From NCBI GenBank assembly GCA_018238155.1, contig JABCTZ010000026.1, positions 24,001 through 88,000 of the forward strand: DNA of 64,000 nt, written 5' to 3'. The notes beneath the pieces were generated by a model that saw only the letters and a program-made list of their open reading frames with translations, did no database searches and had not been told where the DNA came from. The stretch comes from Candidatus Heimdallarchaeota archaeon. Its GTDB lineage: Archaea > Asgardarchaeota > Heimdallarchaeia > JABLTI01. Shown here piece by piece: positions 26,124-35,761 of this stretch. The translations under genes were made by a program, and so were the position numbers. Within the stretch, counting starts at the first letter, position 1; each line of letters opens with the position of its first letter.

Positions 26124-26555
26124 TCTAAATCCTTCTGCAAACTCGTTTATGATTCACAAGTCAAAAATTTATAACGAAAAGTAATAAATAAGCATTTGTA
26201 AATCATTGATAAAAATAAACAAGACTAGTGTTCAAAATTAGCTTATTTGATTGTGTCTAGTATTATGTTCATTACAAATCATGTGAAAAGTAGTAAAATG
26301 AATTGTTGGAAATCAGCAATTTGCTTCATAGAAGTATATTTGAACTATATAATATACATGGAATTTGAATAAACAATATTTAACGAACTCCAATTCAAAA
26401 TCAATTTAGAAATTTGATGGTATTAAATTTCTCTAGAAAAAAACATGATAGATTTCTTCTTTTTTTAGAAAGTAATGGTTTTTTATGCCAATTATTATTT
26501 GAGAAAAGTATTTACACTGAAACAAACATTGTTTTTAATCCAAGAGGTTAGAAAA
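26124..26555. other. divergent intergenic region
   Basis: It carries the leftward permease promoter (TTATAAAT near 26168-26175) and a rightward TATA-like box (TATATAATATAC near 26346-26357). No gene is seen. Confidence 0.3.
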
Positions 26556-26903
26556 TTGAATACAAGATTCAAACAAGCAGCTCCTTGTGGATTGATTTGT
26601 GATGAATGTCCTTGGTTTCAAGGCAAAATGGAAATGAAATGTCCAGGTTGTTCTGAAAAAAAAGGCAAACCTTTTTGGGGTGAATGTGAAATTTTTCTTT
26701 GTACAGATATGAAGCATCACGAGCATTGTGGACTATGTAAGGATTTTCCATGTGAAACTGTTATCAATCAATTTGATCCAAATAATCCCAAGGGTAAGCA
26801 AGAAGCAATTTTTCGTGTGGGTCAGCTTGCCATAAGGAATAAAATAGGCACAAAAACATGGTTAACAAAAAGATCCTGTAGTTCTTTGCCAAAATTTGAG
26901 TGA
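26556..26903 (+). CDS. DUF3795-type cysteine-rich protein
   Basis: About 115 residues with the DUF3795 cysteine pattern: CGLICDECP near the N-terminus, then CPGC, GECEIFLC, HCGLCKDFPCE. These cysteines probably bind zinc or an iron-sulphur cluster; the family has no settled function and is common in anaerobes. The TTG at 26556 is chosen because AGAGGTTA lies five bases upstream and gives the family's usual short N-terminus; an ATG at 26475 would add 27 atypical residues. Confidence 0.75.
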   Translation: MNTRFKQAAPCGLICDECPWFQGKMEMKCPGCSEKKGKPFWGECEIFLCTDMKHHEHCGLCKDFPCETVINQFDPNNPKGKQEAIFRVGQLAIRNKIGTKTWLTKRSCSSLPKFE

Positions 26904-27051
26904 ATTTTTAAAGAAAAATATTTCTGAGGTTCATTGGTATAGAAAAAATTGATATTAGTATTAAAAATTTTTATAAACTAAAACAAAAGAATAAAAATAG
27001 AATAACTTTAATTTGTATTTAAAAAAAAGTGTCTGTCTGAAGGGTAAAAAT

Positions 27052-27891
27052 ATGGTTGTAGTTGGTGCTTACATTCTCCCTCATGGTGCTATGATTTTGG
27101 ATCCTAATAAGGATAAAATTCCAAAAGAAGCAATTGATATACATCATGCAATGATTAAAATGGCTAAAAACATAAACGACTTGAAACCTGATTTAATTTT
27201 TTTAACAACGCCACATGGTATTGCACTTTCAAATGATTTTGGGATTTATATGAACAAAGGTGGAAGTGGTAGTGCAGAATGGAATAATGATTACAAAAAG
27301 TATAAGGTGCAAGTGGAATTCGATCAAGAGATAAGCAATGAATTGATAGAATATCTCCTTGATAAGGAAACAGCTATTCATGGTATTGCTACTTTTTCTC
27401 TAGGAGTAGATGCCCCATTTAGATGGGCAGAAGCTGTTCCTCTATGGTTTTTAAGAAAATTATCTACAAAACCAAAATATATTATAATGTCTCAACCAAT
27501 GAGACGCCATGAAGAAACTAAAGAACTTATTCTAGAAACACTCACTCTTGGAAACGATTTGAGGTTATTTTTTGAATCATTAGAAAAACGAGTGGTAGTA
27601 ATCATTAGTGCAGATTTAGGTCATACGCATCAAACAAATGGACCATTTGGATTTTCTGAAGAGGTAGAACTTTTTGATAAATTGATGGAAAAGTGGGCAG
27701 GAACACTAGATGAAAAATTACTAATTAAGAAGGCTGTTCCTAAACTTGATGAAGCTCTTTGTTGTGGTTACATTGGTTTTATATTACTACAAGGAATGTT
27801 AAATGGGAAAGGATTTACACCAGAAGTTATTACAAGAGCAACCCCATCATATTATGGGATGATGATAGCTCAATATACAAAAAATGAGTGA
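27052..27891 (+). CDS. LigB/MEMO-like class III extradiol dioxygenase family protein
   Basis: A 279-residue protein of the extradiol ring-cleavage dioxygenase subunit B superfamily, which includes aromatic-ring dioxygenases and the MEMO/AmmeMemoRadiSam B proteins. Metal-ligand-type histidines occur in the expected places: ILPHGAMILDP at the N-terminus, TTPHGI near 60, and the SADLGHTH motif near 195. It could be a true dioxygenase or a MEMO-like non-enzymatic relative. GAAGGG upstream of the ATG at 27052 supports this start over one 13 codons earlier. No AMMECR1 or radical SAM partner is nearby. Confidence 0.75.
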   Translation: MVVVGAYILPHGAMILDPNKDKIPKEAIDIHHAMIKMAKNINDLKPDLIFLTTPHGIALSNDFGIYMNKGGSGSAEWNNDYKKYKVQVEFDQEISNELIEYLLDKETAIHGIATFSLGVDAPFRWAEAVPLWFLRKLSTKPKYIIMSQPMRRHEETKELILETLTLGNDLRLFFESLEKRVVVIISADLGHTHQTNGPFGFSEEVELFDKLMEKWAGTLDEKLLIKKAVPKLDEALCCGYIGFILLQGMLNGKGFTPEVITRATPSYYGMMIAQYTKNE

Positions 27892-28108
27892 GTAGATCAC
27901 AATTAAAGAAGATTTCCAAATTGCAAAAATTTGTTTATAAAAAAGTAAAACTATTTGTATCGAATTTTTGTTAAAAAGTTCCTTTTTATGAGGGGAATTG
28001 ATTCTTTTTCGAATTTTGTTATATTCTCCATAACGGAAAGATTTTAACTAAAGAAGCTAAAAATATTAGATAGGAATAGTCAACAGTCAATTGTTGATGG
28101 GTGATTTC

Positions 28109-28954
28109 ATGATCTTAAAGAAGCTTCGAAAAAGTAAGTCTGCTGTTTCTAATATTTTGTCTACTATATTGATAGTTGCATTAATGGTTACTTCAACTGC
28201 ATTAACATACAGTGTTCTAATACCAACAATTGACCGTGGAAGATTAAATGCTACTCTTTCAACCTCAGCTCTCTTTCTAACTAAATTTGATGGAGCCTTA
28301 CAAACGCTAATGTATGACGGCATTGGCTCTACAAGAAATTTAGAAGTAGATGCTTTTTCAGGCAGTCTGGATTTTCGAACTCAAGGATTAAATGTTCGCT
28401 TTTTTATTGATAGCGGACTCTTTCTTCCAATTCCAGGTTTGTCGTATGGTGTTGCTAGATTTACAATTCCGAGTGATATTGCAATAATGGATCGCTCTGC
28501 AGTTGATTACATCAAAGGTAATGCCTATTTCCCTCTAGCAATAAGTGATGAAGGCTCTTCTGATCCTGCAATGCTTGTAATGACAAGACCTTCGAATGAT
28601 GAATATAGAATGGAATTATGGTACCGACTTTTCCTTCATGTTAAAGACACTGGTGTGGGTGGAGATATTGATCTTTCTATTGTAGTTGTAGAATTTGCCG
28701 CAAGTGAATCTGTTCGTTCCTTAAATGAAGGTACATATTCTTTAATGCTTAACAAGACAAGTTTGGAACTAAATCCATCCAAATATGGATTTGTAAGCGG
28801 TAATCCAATAATTACCTCTGGTGATGATTTCTACATGACCATCAATAAGAATACCGGACCGCAGATTGCCTTCTCATCTTTAGGTACACGAACGAGTGTT
28901 TCAATAAATCTTATAGTAATTACACTAGGAATACAAGTTATTTCTCTATTCTAG
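28109..28954 (+). CDS. type IV pilin-like / secreted protein with N-terminal membrane helix
   Basis: A 281-residue protein beginning with a short basic segment (KKLRKSKSAVSN) followed by a hydrophobic helix (ILSTILIVALMVTSTALTY), the pattern of archaeal type IV pilins and related surface proteins processed or anchored at the N-terminus. The rest is a beta-rich domain expected to be extracellular. I do not see a clear class III cleavage site, so it may simply stay anchored. GGGTGAT just before ATG 28109 sets the start. No pilus assembly genes are near. Confidence 0.6.
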   Translation: MILKKLRKSKSAVSNILSTILIVALMVTSTALTYSVLIPTIDRGRLNATLSTSALFLTKFDGALQTLMYDGIGSTRNLEVDAFSGSLDFRTQGLNVRFFIDSGLFLPIPGLSYGVARFTIPSDIAIMDRSAVDYIKGNAYFPLAISDEGSSDPAMLVMTRPSNDEYRMELWYRLFLHVKDTGVGGDIDLSIVVVEFAASESVRSLNEGTYSLMLNKTSLELNPSKYGFVSGNPIITSGDDFYMTINKNTGPQIAFSSLGTRTSVSINLIVITLGIQVISLF

Positions 28955-28982
28955 AAAAAAATTACTAGATAATTCTATTTTT

Positions 28983-29615
28983 TTAATACTTGAAATATTC
29001 CTTCAACTCGCTTAATTTTCGAGAATCAACCATTTCATCTCGAGGATTTGCTTCAATTATTTTCATTAGATTTTTAAAATGTCGTAATGCAGCAACATGG
29101 TCATTTTTTTGCAGAAAATAGAGAACAGTGTTCATCATGCCCTTTGCCCCAGCAATTTGAATTGTTCTATTTTTAGGATTGGTTCTTGAAAGATCGCTTA
29201 ACTCGAGGGAAAATTCACTGATGGATGGGGTTTGACTACTTAAAGAGAAATCATAAATAGCATTTACTAGGATCATTGTTAATATCTCTTTTAGAGGTTC
29301 ATTTTGAGTTTTATTTGTTAATTCACGTAAATGATTTATTTTTCCCTTCAAGTCTGTCTGAGAACTTCTTCCAAAATAGATGGGCATGGCATTTAATATT
29401 GCTCTACCATAATTGAACAAAACATCCGGGTTCTCGTAATATTCATCTGTAAAAGCAATTAATTCCAAAATTAGTTTATCTGCTTCGTCATATTTCCCCT
29501 CTTCAGATAAATCCATTGCCTTATTAAAAAGGGCATTCGATAATTTCTTTTGAACTCCTCTATCACTAGGATTCTCAGCAATGTTTTTTCTTAAATCATC
29601 AATTTGATATTGCAA
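28983..29615 (-). CDS. helical-repeat (TPR-like) protein
   Basis: A 210-residue all-helical protein. Two or more degenerate TPR-like units are visible (ALFNKAMDLSEEGKYDEADKLI and VLYFLQKNDHVAALRHFKN), suggesting a protein-binding scaffold. There is no enzymatic motif. The start is a TTG preceded by an AGTGAT site. It is convergent with the pilin-like gene. Function unknown. Confidence 0.6.
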   Translation of the reverse strand: MQYQIDDLRKNIAENPSDRGVQKKLSNALFNKAMDLSEEGKYDEADKLILELIAFTDEYYENPDVLFNYGRAILNAMPIYFGRSSQTDLKGKINHLRELTNKTQNEPLKEILTMILVNAIYDFSLSSQTPSISEFSLELSDLSRTNPKNRTIQIAGAKGMMNTVLYFLQKNDHVAALRHFKNLMKIIEANPRDEMVDSRKLSELKEYFKY

Positions 29616-29847
29616 TTAATCACTCTCAATAATTGTGTTTATGAGCTTTCAGCAATTTAAAACTATCATTCAAGTTAAAAAATAATCATTAATTAAATAC
29701 CTTTATCATTGAAATTTCTAAACTAGAAATCTGATTAGAATCAAACAATATCAATTTCATAATTCTTAACAGGAATAACATAAACACCTATTTCAGAGAC
29801 CTTATATTTAACTCAAAACAATAAAAAGAATCTAGTTTCTTTTTAAA

Positions 29848-30885
29848 TCATAATAGAAGAATTAGTGCAATTCCACCTATTGTCAATATTGTTCCTAGAA
29901 TTATTTTCCAATCAACCCTTTCTTTCAAAAAGAGAATTGAAAGCGGAGTAGCTATCAATGGTCCCGAGGCAGCTATTACTGATGGAGTCGATGAACCAAT
30001 TCTTTCAATTGCCAATAGGTAAATAATATTTGCTGCAACTAAACCAAGAAGTGCAGCGATTGCTACAAAAGAGGTATTTTTCCAAGTAAATTTGCTTTTG
30101 TTCTTCCCTCTATTTGTGCCAAAGAAAATTACCAAAGTTATTGGTACTAAGAAAATCATTCGTGCACCATTTAGTGTTATAATATTGACATCAGTTTGTT
30201 CTAAACCATAGCGTATCAATGTAGTTCCCGCAGCCCATGTTACTGCTGAAATAATTGACAGAACAATACCCAATATCAATTTGTTCTTAAATGGCGAGAA
30301 TTTTTGTTCGTTGAAATCAATTGCTGGATCAACATTTTCAAATTTAATTTCATCTATATTAGAATCAATTGTACTCTTATTTTCATCAAGCTCATTTTCT
30401 GTTTCATCTGGTAATGGTTTTTCGTTGCCAAGATTTTCACCATTAACTTTTGAGAGAGAGATGAAAACTACTCCAATAATTACTATTACTATCCCCAACA
30501 TTTTCAACCATTCAAAATTCACATCAGGAAAAAACACTACTTCTAATACATAAGTTAGCAATGGATAAGTCATTGCAATTGGATAAGCTTTTGAAACACC
30601 AATTAATTGAAGACTGGCGAAATAGAGGAGATTACCAAAAACAATACCCATTAATGCTGCAGAGACAAGAGGTAATAATACTTTCCAACCAATTGTGAAC
30701 ATCAGCATGAAATCACCCATTGCAGCAACAATAATTAGAAAGGAAAAACTTGCAACAACAGTTTGAATAAGTAATAATCCAGAAGGTTTCAAATCCTTAC
30801 CTTGTGCTTTAATTATTACAGTTACAATACCTGAAAGAAGCATATTTCCAATTGCGGCTATAATACCTAAAGTTTCTGGTTCCAA
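29848..30885 (-). CDS. EamA/DMT-family transporter with acidic central linker
   Basis: A 345-residue membrane protein with ten predicted helices in two EamA halves (about 1-145 and 205-345), characteristic of the drug/metabolite transporter superfamily. The halves share the family's VSKAYPIAMTYPLLTY and ASGPLIATPLSILFLKERV regions. Between them lies an unusually long acidic, Asn-rich linker of roughly 60 residues (about 148-205), where the family normally has a short loop. The start is a TTG with GTGA six bases upstream. Substrate unknown. Confidence 0.82.
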   Translation of the reverse strand: MEPETLGIIAAIGNMLLSGIVTVIIKAQGKDLKPSGLLLIQTVVASFSFLIIVAAMGDFMLMFTIGWKVLLPLVSAALMGIVFGNLLYFASLQLIGVSKAYPIAMTYPLLTYVLEVVFFPDVNFEWLKMLGIVIVIIGVVFISLSKVNGENLGNEKPLPDETENELDENKSTIDSNIDEIKFENVDPAIDFNEQKFSPFKNKLILGIVLSIISAVTWAAGTTLIRYGLEQTDVNIITLNGARMIFLVPITLVIFFGTNRGKNKSKFTWKNTSFVAIAALLGLVAANIIYLLAIERIGSSTPSVIAASGPLIATPLSILFLKERVDWKIILGTILTIGGIALILLL

Positions 30886-31038
30886 ATTTGTTCACGCAAT
30901 TCTCAAATTAGAAATCATTTATGAACTCTTGTGTATGTATACTAATGATGGAATTCCCTATTTTACTGTAATTTATAAGAGGATTTTTATTTGATAGTAA
31001 AAACTTTCCATTGTCTAAAAAAAATAAGTGATGAAATT

Positions 31039-31278
31039 ATGAGCGAAAATTTTGAATTCGATGAAGATACAAAGTGCATTTATGAGATTCTTAAGAAAGA
31101 AAATGATATTTCCTCTAGAAGGGTTTTGGAACTCGCTTCGTCAGAGGAATATATAGAAATCTGTTCAGGGTGTGCATCAGGTGACACATTCCTTCGAGCA
31201 ATTAAGAAAATGGAAAAAGCCGGTCTTGTTAAATCGTCTCTGGGAAAGGGCGGATATAAATGGCATCTAAATCAATAA
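31039..31278 (+). CDS. small winged-helix-like protein, first of a tandem pair
   Basis: About 79 residues, with predicted helices and a C-terminal KAGLVKSSLGKGGYKWHL that looks like a winged-helix recognition helix plus wing. A CSGCASGD motif sits before the helix. It is paralogous to the next gene at 31319-31615. ATG 31039 has GTGAT six bases upstream, and a TATA box at 30972-30979 would place transcription start downstream of the alternative TTG at 30991. Probable transcription regulator; target unknown. Confidence 0.6.
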   Translation: MSENFEFDEDTKCIYEILKKENDISSRRVLELASSEEYIEICSGCASGDTFLRAIKKMEKAGLVKSSLGKGGYKWHLNQ

Positions 31279-31318
31279 TTGATTTATAGTGTTTTATTAA
31301 TACTAAGAGCTGTTTCTA

Positions 31319-31615
31319 ATGACAGACAATGAGAAAACAAGAGATCTCTACAAAAATATAGAACCAGAACTCAGAAAGTTGTTTAATTCCCAATCTAAAA
31401 AAGAGATTCTGTGTGTCTATTCTATTTTGAAAAAGGAGAAATCGCTCTCAACAAAAAGACTAGTTGAAATCGCTCTTTCTCAAGAATTTAATCATTATTG
31501 TAAAGGTTGTGCAGCATCTGATAGTGTTTACAGAGCAGTTAAAAAACTTCAAGAAAAGGGTTTTGTTTTATGCCACTTAGGTAAAGAAGGGTATATTTGG
31601 GAATTCATGAAATGA
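31319..31615 (+). CDS. small winged-helix-like protein, second of a tandem pair
   Basis: A 98-residue paralogue of the preceding gene. It shares a helical start (ILCVYSILKKEKSLSTKRLVEI), a CKGCAASD motif and the ending EKGFVLCHLGKEGYIWEF. The paired cysteines conserved in both copies could bind a metal or respond to redox state. The genes are 40 bases apart and likely co-transcribed. Function inferred from fold-like pattern only. Confidence 0.6.
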   Translation: MTDNEKTRDLYKNIEPELRKLFNSQSKKEILCVYSILKKEKSLSTKRLVEIALSQEFNHYCKGCAASDSVYRAVKKLQEKGFVLCHLGKEGYIWEFMK

Positions 31616-31646
31616 AAAGCGAAATGTTTTCTATCAGAGAATAAAC

Positions 31647-31679
31647 AAAAAAAATGGCTAAAGGGACTTCTAAATCCCT
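31647..31679 (-). terminator. hairpin and T-run after the acyl-CoA synthetase gene
   Basis: On the minus strand AGGGA and TCCCT (31675-31679 and 31662-31666) pair around an eight-base loop and are followed by a run of eight T (31654-31647). It lies ten bases after the stop of the leftward synthetase gene. Confidence 0.45.
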
Positions 31680-31688
31680 CAAAATAAT

Positions 31689-33389
31689 CTATTCTACGAC
31701 TGTTTCTACGTGAGTTTCTTCTCGCAGAGGTCTACGTAATACTTTTCCTACTGGAGAGAGTGGTAATTCTTCACGATATTCAAAGAATTTAGGAATTTTA
31801 TAGGGAGCAAGATTTTTCTTGCAATATGCTCTTAATTCTTCTTTTGTATACTTTGGTGCACCTTCCCGAAGAACAATAACTGCTTTGATTACCTCGTTAA
31901 CCAGTTTATCTTTTATTGGAATCACTGCAGCCATAGAAATATCAGGATGATTGCAGAGGCAAGTTTCTACTTCTAAAGGCCATACTTGGAATCCTGAAGT
32001 AAAGATACAATCTTTCAGCCTATCAACAATCTTAAAGAAACCATCTGGAGACATTTTTACTACATCACCTGTTTTTAACCAGCCATCTTTAGTTATCACA
32101 TTATCAGTTTCATCTTGTTGATTCCAATAACCCTTCATTATTTGTGGACCCTTTACAAGTAATTCACCTTCACTTGTAAGATTGTCTTCATTGTACGAAT
32201 CTAATGGAATATCTTTACCTGTGTTTATGTCAATTATTTTTACTGTAACACTTGGAACTGGAATTCCGATACCGTCTTGTCTAAGAGCTAGATCAGCTGG
32301 ATTTACGTGAGTTACAGGGGAAGCTTCTGAGAGACCATAGCCTTCAATAAGAACAGCACCGGTTCTTGCTTCAAATTTAGTAGTAATATCAGGATGAAGA
32401 GCACTTCCTCCAGAAATACTCATTCTCAATGACGACCAATCATAATCAGCACTTTTGGGATGTTCAGCTAATTTTTGGAATAATGTTGGAACACCAGTGA
32501 AGAATTGTATTTTATATTTCTGAATAATTTGCATTATTTCTTCCAGTTTTCTTGGATCTGGAATAAGAACAATCATTCCAGCAGCAGCCATAGGCCAAAA
32601 GAATGAAGTTGTCAAACCAAAAATATGTGAGAATGGTAATGCACCAATATTTGTAGGTTGAATACCAGGGTAATTTCCACCAATCCATTCAACCCAGAAA
32701 TCTATGACAATTGCTTGTGATACTAAATTTCTGTGAGTAAGCATTGCGCCCTTTGGTACACCTGTTGTACCGCCAGTGTATTGTAAACATGCGAGATCAT
32801 GTTCAGGATTCATTTTTGGGCGAATATCTTTGTTCTCACCATTTTTTAATACTTGAGAATATTTTAATTCTGCTTCTGAGATTTTAGTATTTTTACGAGC
32901 AATAATATTCTTGTAAAGGAATCCTTTAATGAAACTAAGTTCGTCTGCAATGGATGAAATTATAACATGTTCAAGATCAGTTTCCGAGCGTACTTCTCGA
33001 ATTTGGTTCAAAAAAAGATCTAAAGAAACAATTACTTTTGAGCCACTATCTTTTAATTGAAACTTTATTTCCTTTGGTGTATAGAGAGGACTAATAGCGG
33101 TCACTATTGCACCCAAATAAAGAACACTTAGATAACTAACAACATATTGTGGGCAGTTTGGCATTAAAAGGGCAACTCTGTCACCTTTTTTAACACCTAA
33201 TTTTGCAAGTCCATTTGCAAATTTCTGAACTTCAACTTTTGTTTCTGAATATGTTTTCGTTTTGTCTTTGAAGATAAGAAAAGGTTTTGAGCTTGCTTTT
33301 TCAACCGACTCATAAAAAAGCTCAATCAAACTTAAATTTGGAACATCAAATTCCGTAGGTATTTTTGGATGATATTTCCATTGGGCCAT
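31689..33389 (-). CDS. long-chain acyl-CoA synthetase / AMP-dependent CoA ligase
   Basis: A 566-residue adenylate-forming enzyme that activates a carboxylic acid, probably a fatty acid, to its CoA thioester through an acyl-AMP. The AMP-binding P-loop YTGGTTGVPKGA (about 205-216), the GYGLSEASP motif, GWLKTGDV and the C-terminal hinge and lysine region (PLSPVGKVLRRPLR) are all intact. Length is typical. A GGAG site lies ten bases before the ATG. Fatty acid use in an archaeon suggests degradation or exogenous acid handling; the exact substrate is not predictable. Confidence 0.92.
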   Translation of the reverse strand: MAQWKYHPKIPTEFDVPNLSLIELFYESVEKASSKPFLIFKDKTKTYSETKVEVQKFANGLAKLGVKKGDRVALLMPNCPQYVVSYLSVLYLGAIVTAISPLYTPKEIKFQLKDSGSKVIVSLDLFLNQIREVRSETDLEHVIISSIADELSFIKGFLYKNIIARKNTKISEAELKYSQVLKNGENKDIRPKMNPEHDLACLQYTGGTTGVPKGAMLTHRNLVSQAIVIDFWVEWIGGNYPGIQPTNIGALPFSHIFGLTTSFFWPMAAAGMIVLIPDPRKLEEIMQIIQKYKIQFFTGVPTLFQKLAEHPKSADYDWSSLRMSISGGSALHPDITTKFEARTGAVLIEGYGLSEASPVTHVNPADLALRQDGIGIPVPSVTVKIIDINTGKDIPLDSYNEDNLTSEGELLVKGPQIMKGYWNQQDETDNVITKDGWLKTGDVVKMSPDGFFKIVDRLKDCIFTSGFQVWPLEVETCLCNHPDISMAAVIPIKDKLVNEVIKAVIVLREGAPKYTKEELRAYCKKNLAPYKIPKFFEYREELPLSPVGKVLRRPLREETHVETVVE

Positions 33390-33545
33390 TTCAAATTACT
33401 CCTGAGATTTTAATTTAAATTATTTTTAAATATAAAATGTAACTATACATTAGACTAAGTCTTTACATACTAAAAATTCTTTTTAAAACTTCTTGTAAAA
33501 TATTAGCTGTATAGACAAAAAAGAACCTTTTTCTAGTGAAAAAAA

Positions 33546-34601
33546 TTATTTTTCTAAAGTTTCCAGAATTTTCAATATTCTTAAGCTGGTATCTTTATAA
33601 CCGTATAGTTCTTTTTTGAAAGCTATCTCATTTGAGAGCATAATATCTAATTTTTCTTTGATTTCAGTTGGTTTTGCTAAAATATTTCCTCCAGCTTCAA
33701 TTGTTTCCAACCATTCAGTTTGTTCTCTTACAGTTACACATGGTTTCTCATGCCAATATGCTTCTTTTTGAACTCCACCTGAATCGGTTATAATCGCTTT
33801 GGAATCTTTCAATAATTTACTGAATTCAAAGAACCCAACTGGGTCAATAATATTGAGGTTATTGTTTGTTTTTTCAAGAAGCTTTAATGACTGTAACTTG
33901 CGTTTTGTTCTTGGATGAAGAGGTATAACAACAGGTAAATTTAATCGTCCTAATTCATCCATTATTTTTGGTAATTTTTCATCTGTAGTGTTTTCTGCCC
34001 GGTGTATTGTGGATAAAAGGTACTCGTCCGGAATTTCATCACGACGAGGTATTGCATTTACTTTATCCTCAATCATAAAAGCAATTTCATACATTGTATC
34101 ACCTGTTTGAAAAACATTTTTTGTAATACCTTCATTTTTTAGGTTTCTAACGGCAACATGAGTTGGACAAAATAGTAAATCAGAACAATGGTCAGTAAGA
34201 ATACGATTGATTTCTTCAGGCATCCTTCTATTGAAACTTCTAAGACCTGCTTCAAGATGAGCAACTTTTACATGCAGCTTGGCTGCTGCTAGAGCACCAC
34301 TTATTGTTGAATTTGTATCTCCTGGAACGATTACAACATCAGGTTCATTTTCAATTATTACTTTTTCAATTGCCTTTAGCATCTCACCTGTTTGATATCC
34401 ATGTAATCCCGAACCCACACCTAAATTATAATCAGCAGGTTTCACATCCATTTCTTTGAAGAAAATATCAGACATGTTGATATCGTAATGTTGACCTGTA
34501 TGCACCAAAATATGATCATGTTTAGATTTGTTTATTATTTTAGTAAGTGGAAACATTTTAACGAAATTGGGTCGAGCACCAACAATGGATAATATTTTCA
34601 A
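33546..34601 (-). CDS. UDP-N-acetylglucosamine 2-epimerase (non-hydrolysing, WecB-like)
   Basis: A 351-residue epimerase of the WecB type that forms UDP-ManNAc from UDP-GlcNAc. Family landmarks are the start KILSIVGARPNFVK, the HTGQHYD motif, VPGDTNSTISGAL, HLEAGLRSF, the PEEINR motif and TDSGGVQKEAY. The TTG at 34601 is chosen because GGAGGAAT stands just upstream and it gives the family N-terminus; an ATG at 34616 overlaps that site. It opens the surface-glycan region that runs to 60.4 kb. Confidence 0.92.
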   Translation of the reverse strand: MKILSIVGARPNFVKMFPLTKIINKSKHDHILVHTGQHYDINMSDIFFKEMDVKPADYNLGVGSGLHGYQTGEMLKAIEKVIIENEPDVVIVPGDTNSTISGALAAAKLHVKVAHLEAGLRSFNRRMPEEINRILTDHCSDLLFCPTHVAVRNLKNEGITKNVFQTGDTMYEIAFMIEDKVNAIPRRDEIPDEYLLSTIHRAENTTDEKLPKIMDELGRLNLPVVIPLHPRTKRKLQSLKLLEKTNNNLNIIDPVGFFEFSKLLKDSKAIITDSGGVQKEAYWHEKPCVTVREQTEWLETIEAGGNILAKPTEIKEKLDIMLSNEIAFKKELYGYKDTSLRILKILETLEK

Positions 34602-34821
34602 ATACAATTCCTCCATTTCAATAATAAACGATATTCTATGGAATTAACTTATGATAGTTAAAGAAATGCTACTTTTTAAATTTACTCGAATACTTCCTAG
34701 ATTATAGATATTACTACATAATAAATGAGTTAATATCATCAATAGACTCAAAATAAAGGCTTTAAGCAATTGAATGGTAACTTTTATGTTTGCTATTAAT
34801 AAGAAAATCAAAGTGTCAAAG

Positions 34822-35667
34822 ATGGTTCAGCAGAAAAAAATACTCGTTGTGATACCCGCACGAAATGAAGAGAAATTTATTAGGAAAACAGTAGAAGTGC
34901 TTGGTGAACAAAACCCTAAGCCAGCAAAAGTAATTATTATAGACGATGGTTCAACAGATAAAACTAGTCAAATAGCAAAAAAAGCTGCTGAAAAAGCAAA
35001 ATTAAATTTTGAAATTATTACCAGAAAAGATAGAGGATTTTCTGCTTTGGGTCAAGCAACACTAGCAAGAATATATAATGAAACGTTTAGATCTGTTAAC
35101 TTGTCAAAATATGATTTTTTGGTCATAAATGGTGCTGATGCATTATTAACCAACGATTATTTTGAGAAACTATTAACAAAGTTCAATGATAATCCTGACT
35201 TAGTTATTGCGAGTGGTTATTGTCCAGGAGAAAAAATCAACAAAGGACATGCTCATGGCATTGGTAGATTCTATCGGATGGATTTTTTTATAAAAACTTG
35301 CAAAGGCAGATTTGAAATTAGTAATGCATGGGAATCAATTCCAATATTTTTAGCAAATGTTAATGGTAAAATTGTTAAAAGTTACCAAGAACCAATATTA
35401 TATCACTTACGACCAAGATTTGCTAGAGCAGCAGATCGAATTTATATCTTGCGTGGAGCAGCTATGAAAGAAGTTGGTTATTGGACACCATATGCTATTG
35501 GTCGTTGTATGCTCGTGAGCAAAAAACACAAAAGAATTAAGGTTGGAATTTTGATGCTCGTTGGTTTTTATAGAGCAAGAACGAGCAAGCGTTTAGAGAA
35601 ATTAGCAAAAGAATATCGAAAGTATCAAATAAATTTTGTAACAAAATCCTTATTGACAAAATTATGA
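34822..35667 (+). CDS. family 2 glycosyltransferase
   Basis: A 281-residue GT-A enzyme. It starts VVIPARNEEKFI and contains IIDDGSTDKTSQIA, the nucleotide-sugar binding pattern of family 2, and a lower part with NGADALL in the place of the usual DxD/DAD metal motif. It has no membrane helix, so it acts in the cytoplasm or on the membrane face. ATG 34822 is preferred for the usual N-terminus; ATGs at 34774 and 34786 are alternatives. It belongs to the glycan locus; donor and acceptor unknown. Confidence 0.85.
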   Translation: MVQQKKILVVIPARNEEKFIRKTVEVLGEQNPKPAKVIIIDDGSTDKTSQIAKKAAEKAKLNFEIITRKDRGFSALGQATLARIYNETFRSVNLSKYDFLVINGADALLTNDYFEKLLTKFNDNPDLVIASGYCPGEKINKGHAHGIGRFYRMDFFIKTCKGRFEISNAWESIPIFLANVNGKIVKSYQEPILYHLRPRFARAADRIYILRGAAMKEVGYWTPYAIGRCMLVSKKHKRIKVGILMLVGFYRARTSKRLEKLAKEYRKYQINFVTKSLLTKL

Positions 35668-35761
35668 ATCCTAAAATGAAAAGGAGAAAGCTCTTTCAAT
35701 TTTTTTATTTCTCGAACAGAAGAATTTAAAATCCACTCAAGTTCAGTATGTATATTATCAA

